Shown here piece after piece: positions 44,158 through 53,719 of a stretch of 64,000 nucleotides of DNA. The translations under genes and the position numbers were made by a program. Origin of the DNA: JANMZR01 sp040385875 (GTDB lineage: Bacteria > Bacteroidota > Bacteroidia > Cytophagales > Spirosomataceae); assembly GCA_040385875.1 (NCBI GenBank), contig JAZKGO010000001.1, forward strand, positions 1-64,000. Direction: 5' to 3'. Numbering within the stretch: the stretch's first letter is position 1; each line of letters starts with the position of its first letter. A model generated the notes under the pieces. It saw nothing but the letters and a program-made list of their open reading frames with translations. It had not been told where the DNA came from and searched no databases.

Positions 44158-44883
44158 ATGAAGGATTGCATAGTAATTATTCCAACTTTTAACGAAATAG
44201 AAAACATAGAGGCAATCATTCGGAAAGTTTTTGATTTGAAAACTGATTTTGACTTGTTAATTGTGGATGATGGCTCCCCTGACGGCACGGGCAAAATGGT
44301 AAAAAGCCTTCAAGCTGAATTCAAGAGCCGATTGCATTTGTTAGAGCGAAAAGGCAAACTAGGCCTCGGCACTGCTTATATTCATGGTTTTAAATATGCT
44401 TTGAAACATGGTTACGAATATATTTTTGAAATGGATGCTGATTTTTCGCATAACCCCGACGATCTTGAAAAATTATATGATGCATGCAAAGAGGGAGCCG
44501 ATTTGGCCATTGGCTCTCGATATATAAAAGGAGTAAATGTGGTGAACTGGCCAATGAGCCGGGTTCTTATGTCGTATTTTGCTAGTGCCTATGTGCGTTT
44601 TATTACTCGAATGCCTGTGATGGATGCTACAGCTGGTTTTAAATGTTATAAGGCTAAAGTGCTGCAAACCATCCAATTAGATAAAGTAAAGTTCATTGGT
44701 TATGCATTTCAAATTGAGATGAAATTTACCGCTTGGCGCTATGGTTTTAATATTGTGGAAGTACCCATCATTTTCACTGATCGTACAAAAGGAGAGTCAA
44801 AAATGTCGCCTGGTATATTTAAGGAAGCTTTTTGGGGCGTGATTAATATGAAGATTGCGAGCTTATTTAAAAAATATGCCTAA
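44158..44883 (+). CDS. Polyprenol-phosphate mannosyltransferase-like GT2 enzyme
   Basis: 241 residues; the first of two start options (TTG at 44155) is replaced by the ATG at 44158. GT2 motifs of the DPM1 type are IPTFNEIENIEAIIRK, LLIVDDGSPDGTG, IFEMDADFSHNPDDL (DxD) and LAIGSRYIKG. It lacks the C-terminal membrane helices of bigger DPM fusions. Such enzymes transfer mannose (or another hexose) to a polyprenol phosphate for envelope glycosylation. Confidence 0.9.
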   Translation: MKDCIVIIPTFNEIENIEAIIRKVFDLKTDFDLLIVDDGSPDGTGKMVKSLQAEFKSRLHLLERKGKLGLGTAYIHGFKYALKHGYEYIFEMDADFSHNPDDLEKLYDACKEGADLAIGSRYIKGVNVVNWPMSRVLMSYFASAYVRFITRMPVMDATAGFKCYKAKVLQTIQLDKVKFIGYAFQIEMKFTAWRYGFNIVEVPIIFTDRTKGESKMSPGIFKEAFWGVINMKIASLFKKYA

Positions 44884-45042
44884 TTTGGGGTCACACAAAC
44901 TTCATTCCTTAAAAATAGATTGGGCAATTTTTCCTAAAATTCAACATCACCCATAAAGTAACGCTTTCAACTTTTTATCCTCCCTCATCTAAAAATTATT
45001 TGAATACTGCAACAAACCAACATTTTAGCTCGTATTAATGCT

Positions 45043-48000
45043 ATGCATTCAAAAATTTATTTTTTATTTACGTTGCTATTTTGCCTGATTTCTTTTCAAG
45101 ATTTTAGCCAGAAAACACTATATAATAATGCCAGACTTGGGGTAATAGATAATAATACGCAAATATTTGAGAGAAAATTCAATGAAAAGAATGAAATAGT
45201 AAAGACATTAGCAAAAAAGCTTAATATTGAAATTAGAAGAAAATTAAGTGATGGCAGACTGATTGAATTAAAGGGTATTAATGAAATAAATGAGCCTATT
45301 TTTATTATTTCAGAAAATAATCTGCAGGCGGGCCAAACCACCCATACCAATTCGATCTACAAAGGGGGTAACCTTGGTTTAGATATTACTGGCTCAAGTG
45401 CCACTATTAATGGCAGATTGGGCATCTGGGATGGTGGCAAAGTATTGGTAAGCCATGAGGAATTTGGAAATAGAGTTACTCAAATGGACAATACCTCTCA
45501 ATCGGCAGCCCATTCAACACACGTGGCGGGAACCATGGTAGCTTCAGGCATCAATGCCATTTCAAGAGGAATGGCACCCACTGCCCAACTAAAAGCTTGG
45601 GATTACAATAATGATGATGCCGAAATGTCTGCTGCCTCAAAAGAGCTTTTGGTATCCAATCACTCATACGGTCAAGTGGCAGGCTGGGTGTATAATGATT
45701 CTCGACAGGGAAATCAAAAATGGGAATGGTATGGTAACACTCAAATAAGTAATTATGAAGATTATAAATTTGGCTTTTACGATAGTCAAAGCCAGACTTG
45801 GGATAAAATTGCCTATGATGCACCTAATTATTTAATCGTAAAATCGGCTGGAAATAAAAGAAATGAAACTGGGCCAGAAATCTCCAAAACAGATACTACC
45901 AAAACAGTAGAAAAATACTATTTAGGAAGCAGTTCCGATACTTCAGTTGTGGCCAGAAGCCGTAATAATAATTATGATATACTCCCAACCTATTCTGTTG
46001 CAAAAAATATACTAACTGTAGGAGCCGTTTCGATTATACCCAATGGACCAAATTTGGCTTCAGACATTAAAATATCAAGCTTTAGCAGCTGGGGGCCAAC
46101 TGATGACGGTCGAATAAAACCTGATATTGTGGGGGCTGGAGTAAATTTATTTTCTACTTCTGACTTAAGCCCAAAATCCTATTCATTTTTGTCGGGTACT
46201 TCAATGGCCTCTCCTCAAGTTTCTGGAAGTATTTTTTTGTTGCAAGAATTATATGGCCAATTCAATAATGCTAAAATGATGCGCTCTTCTACTTTAAAGG
46301 GACTTATTTTACATTCAGCTGATGATGCCGGTCGTCCAGGGCCCGATTATACCTATGGCTGGGGGCTACTTAATATTGAAAAAGCAGCTAAAATATTGGT
46401 CAATAAAGATAAAACTCATTTTTTAGAGGAGCTTTCTTTGGCACAAAATGGAAGTTTTACAAAAAAAATCATTGCCAATGGCAAAGATCCGATTGTGGCA
46501 ACTATTTGTTGGACCGATCCTGAAGCCACTCCAACGACAGCCACCTCCACTAATTTGAATAGTCGCATTCCAAAATTGATTAATGATTTGGATATTACCA
46601 TTTCTGACGGCAGGTCAACCTTTCAGGCTTGGATTTTGGACCCCAATAAACCTGCCAATAACGCTTCTAAAGGGGATAATTTTAGAGATAATGTAGAGCA
46701 GGTGTACATTGCCAACCCAGTTCCTGGCAAAGAATATACCATCAAAATTTCACATAAATCAATCCTTTCAAAAGGCCTTCAAGATTTTGCTTTGATTATT
46801 TCTGGGTCTGGAGGAGCCGCCTACTGTACTTCCACGCCAACCAGTATGGAAGATACCAAAATTGAAAAAATAACGATAAATGGCAACATTTATAATGCTC
46901 CAAATGGTTGCACAAATTATTCTGACAATACTGGAATAAAATTGGAGGTTTCACCAAATCAAATACTTGATATTGAGCTCAATACGGGCAGTTGTGGGGT
47001 GTTAAAAGATAAAGCCTATGCTATTTTTGCCGATTGGAATATCGATGGAGATTTTGAGGATGAGGGGGAGAATTTGGTTCCAGCATTAGCTATTTCTAAT
47101 TTAAATGCTTTCAAACACCTAATAAAAGTTCCCATGGATATTACTCCAGGAGGGAATACAAGATTGAGAGTTGTTACTTCTGAATCGGCCACTATTACTG
47201 CCTGTGGAAGCTATTCTAAAGGGGAAACAATGGACTTTTTATTGAGTTACATTTATCCGAAAGTTGACCTTGCCATTACAAAGTTGTTATTTCCTGACGA
47301 AAACATTTGTCGAAATACATCTATCGATAATGTAAATATTGAGTTGAATAATAAAGGTACCGAAATCATAAAAAATGGCGATTTCAATGTGAAAATATTT
47401 GAAAATGAGTTGGTGATAGCCAATCAAAAGGCTGCTTTATTATCCGCTATTCCTGGCTTAACCAATAGTAGAATTACTATTCCAATAAATTTGACTTTTA
47501 AAGCCGATGCAAAATATAGATTTGAATTGAGTGCCAATATTTCCAATGACGAAAATATAGAAAACAATCTGGTCACAGTTGAGCGGAGTGTAATTAAGGA
47601 GCAAAATTCTGAAGTGGCAAAAGTGGTAAATTGTGACAATGGATCATTAACCACACTGTCATCAGAAGGAAAAGGGGCTGCCTTCTGGTATGATGCTGAG
47701 ATTGGGGGCAACCTAATAGCCATTGGCAACAAGGCTAATATCAAAAAACCTGTTATTCCTTCCCTATTTTATGTTTCTCAAAATGACCTTCAGGGAAGTT
47801 TGGGACCCATCACAAAAAAACAATATGCAGGCGGCACCTATTCAGGCAATTTTGGTCCCAAACCATTGATCTCGACCAAAGCTCCCATTATGCTTGAAAG
47901 TGCCCGATTGTATATTGGACATTCAGGTAAAATAACCTTTACAGTAGAGCGGATTTCTGACTTGACGCCAATGTCAACGGTTACTTTAGATGTAACTGCC

Positions 48001-49035
48001 ACTAGAGATTCTAAAATAGGGAATGCGTCAAACGGCCAACAAATGGATGACCCCAACGACCCTGGTGCAATTTATAATTTGGGATTGGAAATCCCCGAAG
48101 CGGGTGACTATCAAATATCTATTGAATATGAAGACGATGCCAGTATTTTTAGAAGTAATCAAGGAGTTTCTGGTTTTCCTTTTAGTTTGCAAAACGTCGT
48201 AACTATTTCTGGATCGTCCTTTAATGGTGGGGTACTTAAAGAAGCCTGGTACTATTTTTATAATCTAAAAATAAAATCATTGGGCTGCCCTAGTGCCAAA
48301 AGGGTTTTAGCAACTCCTGCTAATGCCAATGGGGTGGTAAGCAGCATTAGCTCTGATGGCGGTACATCCATCTGCCCAAATCAAAGCATAACTTTAACCA
48401 CAACGAATAGTCAAAATATTCAATATCAATGGTTTAAAGATTCAACAGCCATCGCCGATGCGAATAAAAACACATTGCTTGTTTCTCAAAAAGGGAATTA
48501 TTTTGTACAATTAAGTGAAAATGGCATTTGTCCTACTGCCTCAAATTCATTATCGATTACGGCCAAGTCACCAGCAGCACCCATCATAACAGCCACTGCC
48601 AACCTACTCACCTCAAGCCCTGCCGAAAACTATCAATGGTTACTTGCAAGAGTACCCATTGAAGGGGCAAATAAGCAAGAGTTTACTGCTTTTAAAACAG
48701 GTTCTTATTCGATTCAAGGGGTGGTTGATGGCTGCACTGTACAAAGTTTTGAAATATATTTAATCATATTAGCGGATGAAACATTGCCTGCTGAGACTGA
48801 TTTGCTCCTTTTTCCCAATCCTGCTTTTGATAAATTCACAATCAAAAATCTTAAAAGCAAAACAATTAAATACCAAATATTCAATAATTTAGGTCAAAAA
48901 ATACAGGAAAGTGAACTGCAAAATAACCCTGATAATCCCCCCTCTGTGTCCATAAGCCAATTAACCCCCAATCAGTATTTCATCAGAATGGAAGCTGATA
49001 AAAAAGTGTATTTGAAAAAATTCATCAAGCAATAA
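45043..49035 (+). CDS. Secreted S8 subtilase with GEVED-like domain and T9SS sorting tail
   Basis: 1330 residues with signal peptide about 1-22 (DFS-Q). The subtilase domain, about 100-465, has Asp130 (LGIWDGGKVLV), His160 (HSTHVAGTM) and Ser387 (LSGTSMASPQVSG). It is followed by a proprotein-convertase-like beta domain (to about 585), a GEVED-like domain (about 595-745, YAIFADWNIDGDFEDEGENL), CARDB/Ig-like segments, an Ig-like module with WFKDSTAIADANKNT, and a type A C-terminal sorting domain (about 1255-1330, LLLFPNPAFDKFTIKNL... YFIRMEADKKVYLKKFIKQ). The sorting tail directs export through the type IX system. Its substrate is unknown. Confidence 0.93.
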   Translation: MHSKIYFLFTLLFCLISFQDFSQKTLYNNARLGVIDNNTQIFERKFNEKNEIVKTLAKKLNIEIRRKLSDGRLIELKGINEINEPIFIISENNLQAGQTTHTNSIYKGGNLGLDITGSSATINGRLGIWDGGKVLVSHEEFGNRVTQMDNTSQSAAHSTHVAGTMVASGINAISRGMAPTAQLKAWDYNNDDAEMSAASKELLVSNHSYGQVAGWVYNDSRQGNQKWEWYGNTQISNYEDYKFGFYDSQSQTWDKIAYDAPNYLIVKSAGNKRNETGPEISKTDTTKTVEKYYLGSSSDTSVVARSRNNNYDILPTYSVAKNILTVGAVSIIPNGPNLASDIKISSFSSWGPTDDGRIKPDIVGAGVNLFSTSDLSPKSYSFLSGTSMASPQVSGSIFLLQELYGQFNNAKMMRSSTLKGLILHSADDAGRPGPDYTYGWGLLNIEKAAKILVNKDKTHFLEELSLAQNGSFTKKIIANGKDPIVATICWTDPEATPTTATSTNLNSRIPKLINDLDITISDGRSTFQAWILDPNKPANNASKGDNFRDNVEQVYIANPVPGKEYTIKISHKSILSKGLQDFALIISGSGGAAYCTSTPTSMEDTKIEKITINGNIYNAPNGCTNYSDNTGIKLEVSPNQILDIELNTGSCGVLKDKAYAIFADWNIDGDFEDEGENLVPALAISNLNAFKHLIKVPMDITPGGNTRLRVVTSESATITACGSYSKGETMDFLLSYIYPKVDLAITKLLFPDENICRNTSIDNVNIELNNKGTEIIKNGDFNVKIFENELVIANQKAALLSAIPGLTNSRITIPINLTFKADAKYRFELSANISNDENIENNLVTVERSVIKEQNSEVAKVVNCDNGSLTTLSSEGKGAAFWYDAEIGGNLIAIGNKANIKKPVIPSLFYVSQNDLQGSLGPITKKQYAGGTYSGNFGPKPLISTKAPIMLESARLYIGHSGKITFTVERISDLTPMSTVTLDVTATRDSKIGNASNGQQMDDPNDPGAIYNLGLEIPEAGDYQISIEYEDDASIFRSNQGVSGFPFSLQNVVTISGSSFNGGVLKEAWYYFYNLKIKSLGCPSAKRVLATPANANGVVSSISSDGGTSICPNQSITLTTTNSQNIQYQWFKDSTAIADANKNTLLVSQKGNYFVQLSENGICPTASNSLSITAKSPAAPIITATANLLTSSPAENYQWLLARVPIEGANKQEFTAFKTGSYSIQGVVDGCTVQSFEIYLIILADETLPAETDLLLFPNPAFDKFTIKNLKSKTIKYQIFNNLGQKIQESELQNNPDNPPSVSISQLTPNQYFIRMEADKKVYLKKFIKQ

Positions 49036-49048
49036 TTCGATTCATTAG

Positions 49049-49077
49049 TTGCTGTGAGATTTATTTTCATAGTTTTG
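49049..49077 (+). promoter_or_regulatory. Promoter of gcvT
   Basis: TTG at 49049-49051, 18-base spacer, then TAGTTTTG at 49070-49077, 32 bases before the ATG. Good match to the Bacteroidota vegetative consensus. Confidence 0.65.
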
Positions 49078-49109
49078 TAAAAACTATTTTTTCAAGAATT
49101 GATTCTAAA

Positions 49110-50195
49110 ATGGAAATCATCAAAAACATCCCATTACACAACATTCATGAACAGTTAGGCGCCAAAATATTGCCTTTTGCTGGTTATAATATGCCTATTC
49201 TCTATTCAAATCTCATTCAAGAGCATTTGGCCGTTCGTAATTCGGTAGGGGTATTTGATGTAAGTCATATGGGGGAGTTTATGCTTAGCGGCCCTAAAGC
49301 ATTGGATTTGATTCAAAAACTCTGTACCAATGACGCCACCTTATTGGTAGATGGAAAAGTACAATATACCTGCATGACCAATGATGAAGGCGGTATTGTG
49401 GATGATTTATTAGTCTATCGCTGGGATGAAAACGAATTTTATTTAGTAGTGAATGCCTCTAATATTGAAAAAGATTGGAATTGGATTGTAAGCCATAATA
49501 CAGAAGGAGTTGAGCTAAAAAACATGAGTGATGATCTTTGTCTTTTTGCGGTGCAAGGACCCAAAGCATTAGCCACCATCCAAAAGCTAACTGATTTGGA
49601 CTTGGCTTCAATGGATAATTATGAATTTTTAGCTGGTAAAGTGGCTGATATTGATGACATTATCATTTCCACTACAGGCTATACGGGTGCAGGAGGTTTT
49701 GAAATTTATGTTTGGAACAAAGATGCTCACAAAATGTGGGAAGCCATTTTTAAAGCAGGTGAAGAATTTGGCATAATTCCCGTAGGCTTAGGTGCACGTG
49801 ATACACTGCGCACGGAAATGGGTTATTGCCTTTATGGTCATGATATTGACGATACCACTTCGCCAATTGAAGCCGGTTTAGGTTGGATCACTAAGTTTAC
49901 CAAACAATTTACCCAATCAGATAAACACCTGAAAATCAAGCAAGAAGGGCCTCATAAAAAGTTAGTTGGTTTTGAATTAGTAGAAAGAGGCATTCCTAGG
50001 CAACATTATGAAATTTTGGATTTAGATGGCAATAAAATTGGAGAAGTAACCTCTGGAACTCAATCGCCCTGCCTCAATAAAGGTATTGGAATGGGTTACT
50101 TGAAAACTGAATTTGCTAAAATAGGAACCGAAATCCTGATTCAAGTGCGTAATAATCAATTGAAAGCCCGGGTTGTAAAAATGCCTTTTGTTTAA
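49110..50195 (+). CDS. gcvT: Aminomethyltransferase (glycine cleavage T protein)
   Basis: 361 residues, typical length. Motifs include LPFAGYNMPILYSNLIQEHLAVR, VGVFDVSHMGEFMLSG, FAVQGPKAL, STTGYTGAGGFEIYV and LGARDTLRTEMGYCLYGHDI. It moves the methylene group from lipoyl-H protein to tetrahydrofolate. No gcvH or gcvP is adjacent, as is common in this phylum. Confidence 0.96.
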   Translation: MEIIKNIPLHNIHEQLGAKILPFAGYNMPILYSNLIQEHLAVRNSVGVFDVSHMGEFMLSGPKALDLIQKLCTNDATLLVDGKVQYTCMTNDEGGIVDDLLVYRWDENEFYLVVNASNIEKDWNWIVSHNTEGVELKNMSDDLCLFAVQGPKALATIQKLTDLDLASMDNYEFLAGKVADIDDIIISTTGYTGAGGFEIYVWNKDAHKMWEAIFKAGEEFGIIPVGLGARDTLRTEMGYCLYGHDIDDTTSPIEAGLGWITKFTKQFTQSDKHLKIKQEGPHKKLVGFELVERGIPRQHYEILDLDGNKIGEVTSGTQSPCLNKGIGMGYLKTEFAKIGTEILIQVRNNQLKARVVKMPFV

Positions 50196-50268
50196 AAAAT
50201 ATTTTCCTATGATAGTCTGTGGTTTCCGGGAGTAATAATTACCCAAATTTTTTCACTTTTTTTTATAA

Positions 50269-51726
50269 ATGAAATCAACCCTAAAACTAATCTTTTTTAC
50301 ATTTCTTGCTCTAGTTGCCTATTTGCTTTTTAACACATTTCGGATTAGCTCAAAACAGATGTTGGGTGTATCGCCAGCTAAAAATATTGAGCTTTCGGAT
50401 TCTGCCGTACAGCATTTATCCGATGCAATAAAATTAAGAACGGTGTCATTTTCCGACCCAACTTTGATGGATAGCACTCAATTTGATAAGTTTTTACTCT
50501 TTTTGGAAAAGACCTATCCACTAGTTTATTCCAAATTAAGTTTGGAAAAAGTAAATAAATATGCCTTAGTTTTTGAATGGAAGGGCAAAAACACAAGCTT
50601 AAAACCTGTGCTTTTAATGGGCCATTACGACGTCGTACCTGTAATTCAAGGCACTGAAAAAATGTGGAAGCATATGCCATTTGCTGGCGAAATAGCCGAT
50701 GGATTTGTGTATGGAAGAGGTACATTAGACGACAAAGTAACTGTAATGGGTGCTTTAGAAGCGGTTGAATATCTTTTGCGACAAAATTATCAGCCAGAAA
50801 GAACGCATTATTTATCATTTGGGCACGACGAGGAAGTAACTGGTAGATACGGGGCCAAACTAGTTTCAGAATTGTTCGAAAAACGTAAAATGGAGTTTGA
50901 ATATGTGATGGATGAAGGCGGAAGTATTATGGTAAATGGTGTGAGTGGTATCAAAAAACCTGTTGCTCTCATTGGCGTAGCGGAAAAAGGTTATGCTACT
51001 CTTCAGCTATCGTCTTTGGGCGATGGTGGCCATTCTTCAATGCCGCCACCACAAACCAGTATCGGAATGCTGGCCGAGGCAATTGATCGTTTACAAAAGC
51101 ACCCCTTTCCAGCTCGTTTGGAAGGAGCAGCTGCTTATTTACAAGATTATTTAGCTCCCGAAATGCCATTTATCAACAAAATGGCTATGGCCAACAGAGC
51201 CATTATGAAGCCAATAATTATTAATTTATTAGAAAAAACGAATGCTGGAAATGCCATGGTCCGTACCTCTATTGCCCCGACCATTATCAATGCAGGAGTG
51301 AAAGACAACGTGCTTCCTGTGGAAGCTATTGCAAAAATAAATTTCCGAATATTGCCGGGCGATTCTGTGAAAACTGTAGTTAATTATGTGCGAAAAGTAA
51401 TTGATAATGATCGAGTTACGGTTGAATCAAATGAGCTTACAGATATTGAACCATCGCCCATTTCTGATACTGCATCCTCAGGCTTTAGGTTAATTCATAA
51501 AACAATAAAAAAGTGCTTTCCTGAAGTAATAGTTGCTCCATATTTAGTTTTGGGGGCAACAGATGCCCGATATTTTAGAAATGTAACTAAACACGCCTAT
51601 CGTTTCATGCCAGTGCACATGACGGAGGAAGATCTAAAACGGCCACACGGCACTAATGAGCGCATTAGTGTGGAAGATTTTAAAAATGTGGTAAAATTTT
51701 ATGTGGAGTTGATAAAGGGAGAGTAA
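50269..51726 (+). CDS. M20 family peptidase, membrane anchored
   Basis: 485 residues. One N-terminal helix (residues 5-22, LIFFTFLALVAYLLFNTF) serves as an uncleaved anchor. Catalytic metal motifs: LLMGHYDVVPV (His and Asp), GRGTLDDKV (bridging Asp), GHDEEVTGRYGA (Glu), GGHSSMPPP, and a late His (AYRFMPVHMTEE). The closest described relatives are the carboxypeptidase S/PM20D1 group, which hydrolyse or form N-acyl amino acids or cut small peptides. Substrate unknown. Confidence 0.9.
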   Translation: MKSTLKLIFFTFLALVAYLLFNTFRISSKQMLGVSPAKNIELSDSAVQHLSDAIKLRTVSFSDPTLMDSTQFDKFLLFLEKTYPLVYSKLSLEKVNKYALVFEWKGKNTSLKPVLLMGHYDVVPVIQGTEKMWKHMPFAGEIADGFVYGRGTLDDKVTVMGALEAVEYLLRQNYQPERTHYLSFGHDEEVTGRYGAKLVSELFEKRKMEFEYVMDEGGSIMVNGVSGIKKPVALIGVAEKGYATLQLSSLGDGGHSSMPPPQTSIGMLAEAIDRLQKHPFPARLEGAAAYLQDYLAPEMPFINKMAMANRAIMKPIIINLLEKTNAGNAMVRTSIAPTIINAGVKDNVLPVEAIAKINFRILPGDSVKTVVNYVRKVIDNDRVTVESNELTDIEPSPISDTASSGFRLIHKTIKKCFPEVIVAPYLVLGATDARYFRNVTKHAYRFMPVHMTEEDLKRPHGTNERISVEDFKNVVKFYVELIKGE

Positions 51727-51728
51727 GA

Positions 51729-51838
51729 GGAAGTTTATTGAAGTTTGTAAGTTTGAATGTTCAAAATAGTTGAAATTAAAGTTTTTTAGTTGGGTACTTC
51801 CTAACTTCCAAACCTACAAACTTTTTCGAACTTTCCAC
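51729..51838. repeat. Large imperfect inverted repeat between convergent genes
   Basis: Core arms AAGTTTGTAAGTTTG (51741-51755) and CAAACCTACAAACTT (51809-51823) match at 14 of 15 bases, and the flanks extend the similarity to about 30 bases each around a 47-base loop. It fills the space between the M20 peptidase and TetR gene ends. It may be a terminator, or an insertion of a small non-autonomous element. Confidence 0.5.
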
Positions 51839-52420
51839 CTAAAACAACCTCACTAAAACCTCATTTTTAATTCCATTCAATAGCTTCAAATCTGGCATTG
51901 CTTTCCCGATCATCCGCAAACCATATATCTGGCTGATTAAAAAATTAGCCGTTTCTTTCACGGAAATACTATGACTTAACTCGTTGTTCTTCAATCCTTT
52001 ATTTAGTATTTCAGTAAATATTTCTTGCAAAAAAACAATATTGGTCGAGATTAAGGCCTGCACTTCCTGATCATCAGGCAACATTTCTAAGGTGGCATTG
52101 GTGAGAAAGCACCCTTTCCCGTCAGGATCATCCGTCAGGCCCACAATTACATTATCAAATACCGCCTCAAAAAAAGGCTTGGTGGCCAAACCACGATTGA
52201 ATAATTGCAAAAGCTCGCTCACGTCCTGTTGGCGATACCGCTCTAGAGCCAATAAATATAAATTGTGCTTATCTATAAAAGCCCCGTATAAGCTTGCCCG
52301 ATTGATACCCATTGCGTCCACCAAATCTTGAATAGAGGCTTGATAATAACCCTTTCGCCAAAATAATAACATGGCTTTTTCTAGTACATCTTTTTCTTCA
52401 AATTCTTTTGGACGAGCCAT
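51839..52420 (-). CDS. TetR/AcrR-family transcriptional regulator
   Basis: 193 residues. The N-terminal HTH (about 6-52) reads LEKAMLLFWRKGYYQASIQDLVDAMGINRASLYGAF; the remaining helices form the ligand domain (FVDNVIVGLTDDPDGKGCFLTNATLEM, similar to the AcrR/YxaF group). Target and ligand unknown. It diverges from gldB with 198 bases between them, in which no clear operator was recognised. Confidence 0.9.
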   Translation of the reverse strand: MARPKEFEEKDVLEKAMLLFWRKGYYQASIQDLVDAMGINRASLYGAFIDKHNLYLLALERYRQQDVSELLQLFNRGLATKPFFEAVFDNVIVGLTDDPDGKGCFLTNATLEMLPDDQEVQALISTNIVFLQEIFTEILNKGLKNNELSHSISVKETANFLISQIYGLRMIGKAMPDLKLLNGIKNEVLVRLF

Positions 52421-52586
52421 AGGTTAGGAAATTCTTTTTTTAGAACGATAGTTTTATTATTATTTTATGAAACAAAAACTAAGCCAAAAATTTTTCGATG
52501 CAAATTTTTATGTGTCCTTTTTTATCTGTAAACCTCAGAATATTCGTTAATCTTTAAAAAATAAAGCTTTTTAGTAACTAATCTAT

Positions 52587-52594
52587 TATTTTTG
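52587..52594 (+). promoter_or_regulatory. -7 element TATTTTTG of gldB
   Basis: Exact TAnnTTTG 25 bases before the TTG start of gldB. The -33 position lacks a clear TTG. Confidence 0.45.
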
Positions 52595-52618
52595 TACCCA
52601 TAAATCGCCGATAAAATT

Positions 52619-53626
52619 TTGAAAATAAGCCCCATTCTTTTATTATTTGTTTCACTATTTACATTGATTGGTTGTCAACCGAAAAGTGAAATTGGAGAAA
52701 ATGCTTTAGAATCAATTCAAATTGAAACACCGATTATAAGACTAGATTCTCTACTTTTTAATGCCAAAAGCGAAAAGGAAGTATTGGATTTTTTGCAAAA
52801 AAATAAATCGATTTCAGAGCCATACTTTGAAGTGAATGCACAAAATTTTCCAGAATTAGCCAAGAAATTAAACAGTTTTATTCAAAATCCTGCCCTTTTT
52901 GAGTTTTACAAAAAAAGTATTAACCGCCCTTCAGGCATTCAAATTGATTCTTTACAAACCGCCATCAATCATGCCTTTAAAAATATCAAAGCGCTGTATC
53001 CAGATTTCATACCCCCTAAAATTCACACTATTTTCACAGGCTTTGCCGGAAAAGATATTTTTGTTTCAGATTCCAATATTGTAATAGGTCTTGATTTTTT
53101 CATTGGGAAAAAAGCAGAATATCGTCCACAAGTATATGATTATCAATTATTTAAATACCAACCAGAGTTGATTGTTCCTACTTTGATTAATCTGATGGCC
53201 GTAAAATACGCTAGGATTGAAGGGGGCGACAAATCGCTTTTGGCTGATATGCTTTTTTATGGTAAATGCTATCAGTTTACCAAAACGATGATTCCAAATG
53301 CGGCTGATAGTTTGATTATTGGTTATACTCAAAAACAATTAGACGATACCGAAGCCTCTCAAGAAATGGTTTGGGGGCACATAATCGACCAAAAACTTTT
53401 ATTTGAAAGTAGCCCTTTCAAAAAAGCAAAATATCTGGAAGAAAGACCTAATACACAGGAGATTAGCCAAGATTGCCCAGGCGCCATTGGCCGATGGCTA
53501 GGATGGAAAATTATTAAAAAATATGTTGAAAATAATCCCCAGCAGACTTTGAATAATTTGATGGACAATGGAAAAGCACAGGATATTTTTGAAAAATCGA
53601 AGTATAAGGGAAAAGCTCAACTATAA
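52619..53626 (+). CDS. gldB: Gliding motility lipoprotein GldB
   Basis: 335 residues with a TTG start (no ATG is available before the signal peptide). Lipoprotein signal MKISPILLLFVSLFTLIGC (Cys19). Matches GldB by IIRLDSLLFNAKSEKEVLDFL, FLQKNKSISEPYFEV, IHTIFTGFAGKDIFVSDSNIVIGLDFFIG, KYQPELIVPTLINLMA and the late CPGAIGRWLGWKII. GldB is needed for gliding and for type IX protein secretion in Flavobacterium. Envelope protein. Its presence indicates that the T9SS-tailed subtilase in this window can be exported. Confidence 0.92.
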   Translation: MKISPILLLFVSLFTLIGCQPKSEIGENALESIQIETPIIRLDSLLFNAKSEKEVLDFLQKNKSISEPYFEVNAQNFPELAKKLNSFIQNPALFEFYKKSINRPSGIQIDSLQTAINHAFKNIKALYPDFIPPKIHTIFTGFAGKDIFVSDSNIVIGLDFFIGKKAEYRPQVYDYQLFKYQPELIVPTLINLMAVKYARIEGGDKSLLADMLFYGKCYQFTKTMIPNAADSLIIGYTQKQLDDTEASQEMVWGHIIDQKLLFESSPFKKAKYLEERPNTQEISQDCPGAIGRWLGWKIIKKYVENNPQQTLNNLMDNGKAQDIFEKSKYKGKAQL

Positions 53627-53719
53627 TTAAGTTTTGAAAATCAGAAATTGAAACCCTTAATTGGTCTGTTTTTGAACCTAGATTCATTTAGAACAGTTAT
53701 AGAAAAATAGTACAAAAAA

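Noticed and set aside
50378..50818. 146-residue minus-strand ORF inside the M20 peptidase gene
   Set aside because: Shadow frame, no recognisable motif, composition driven by the opposite strand.
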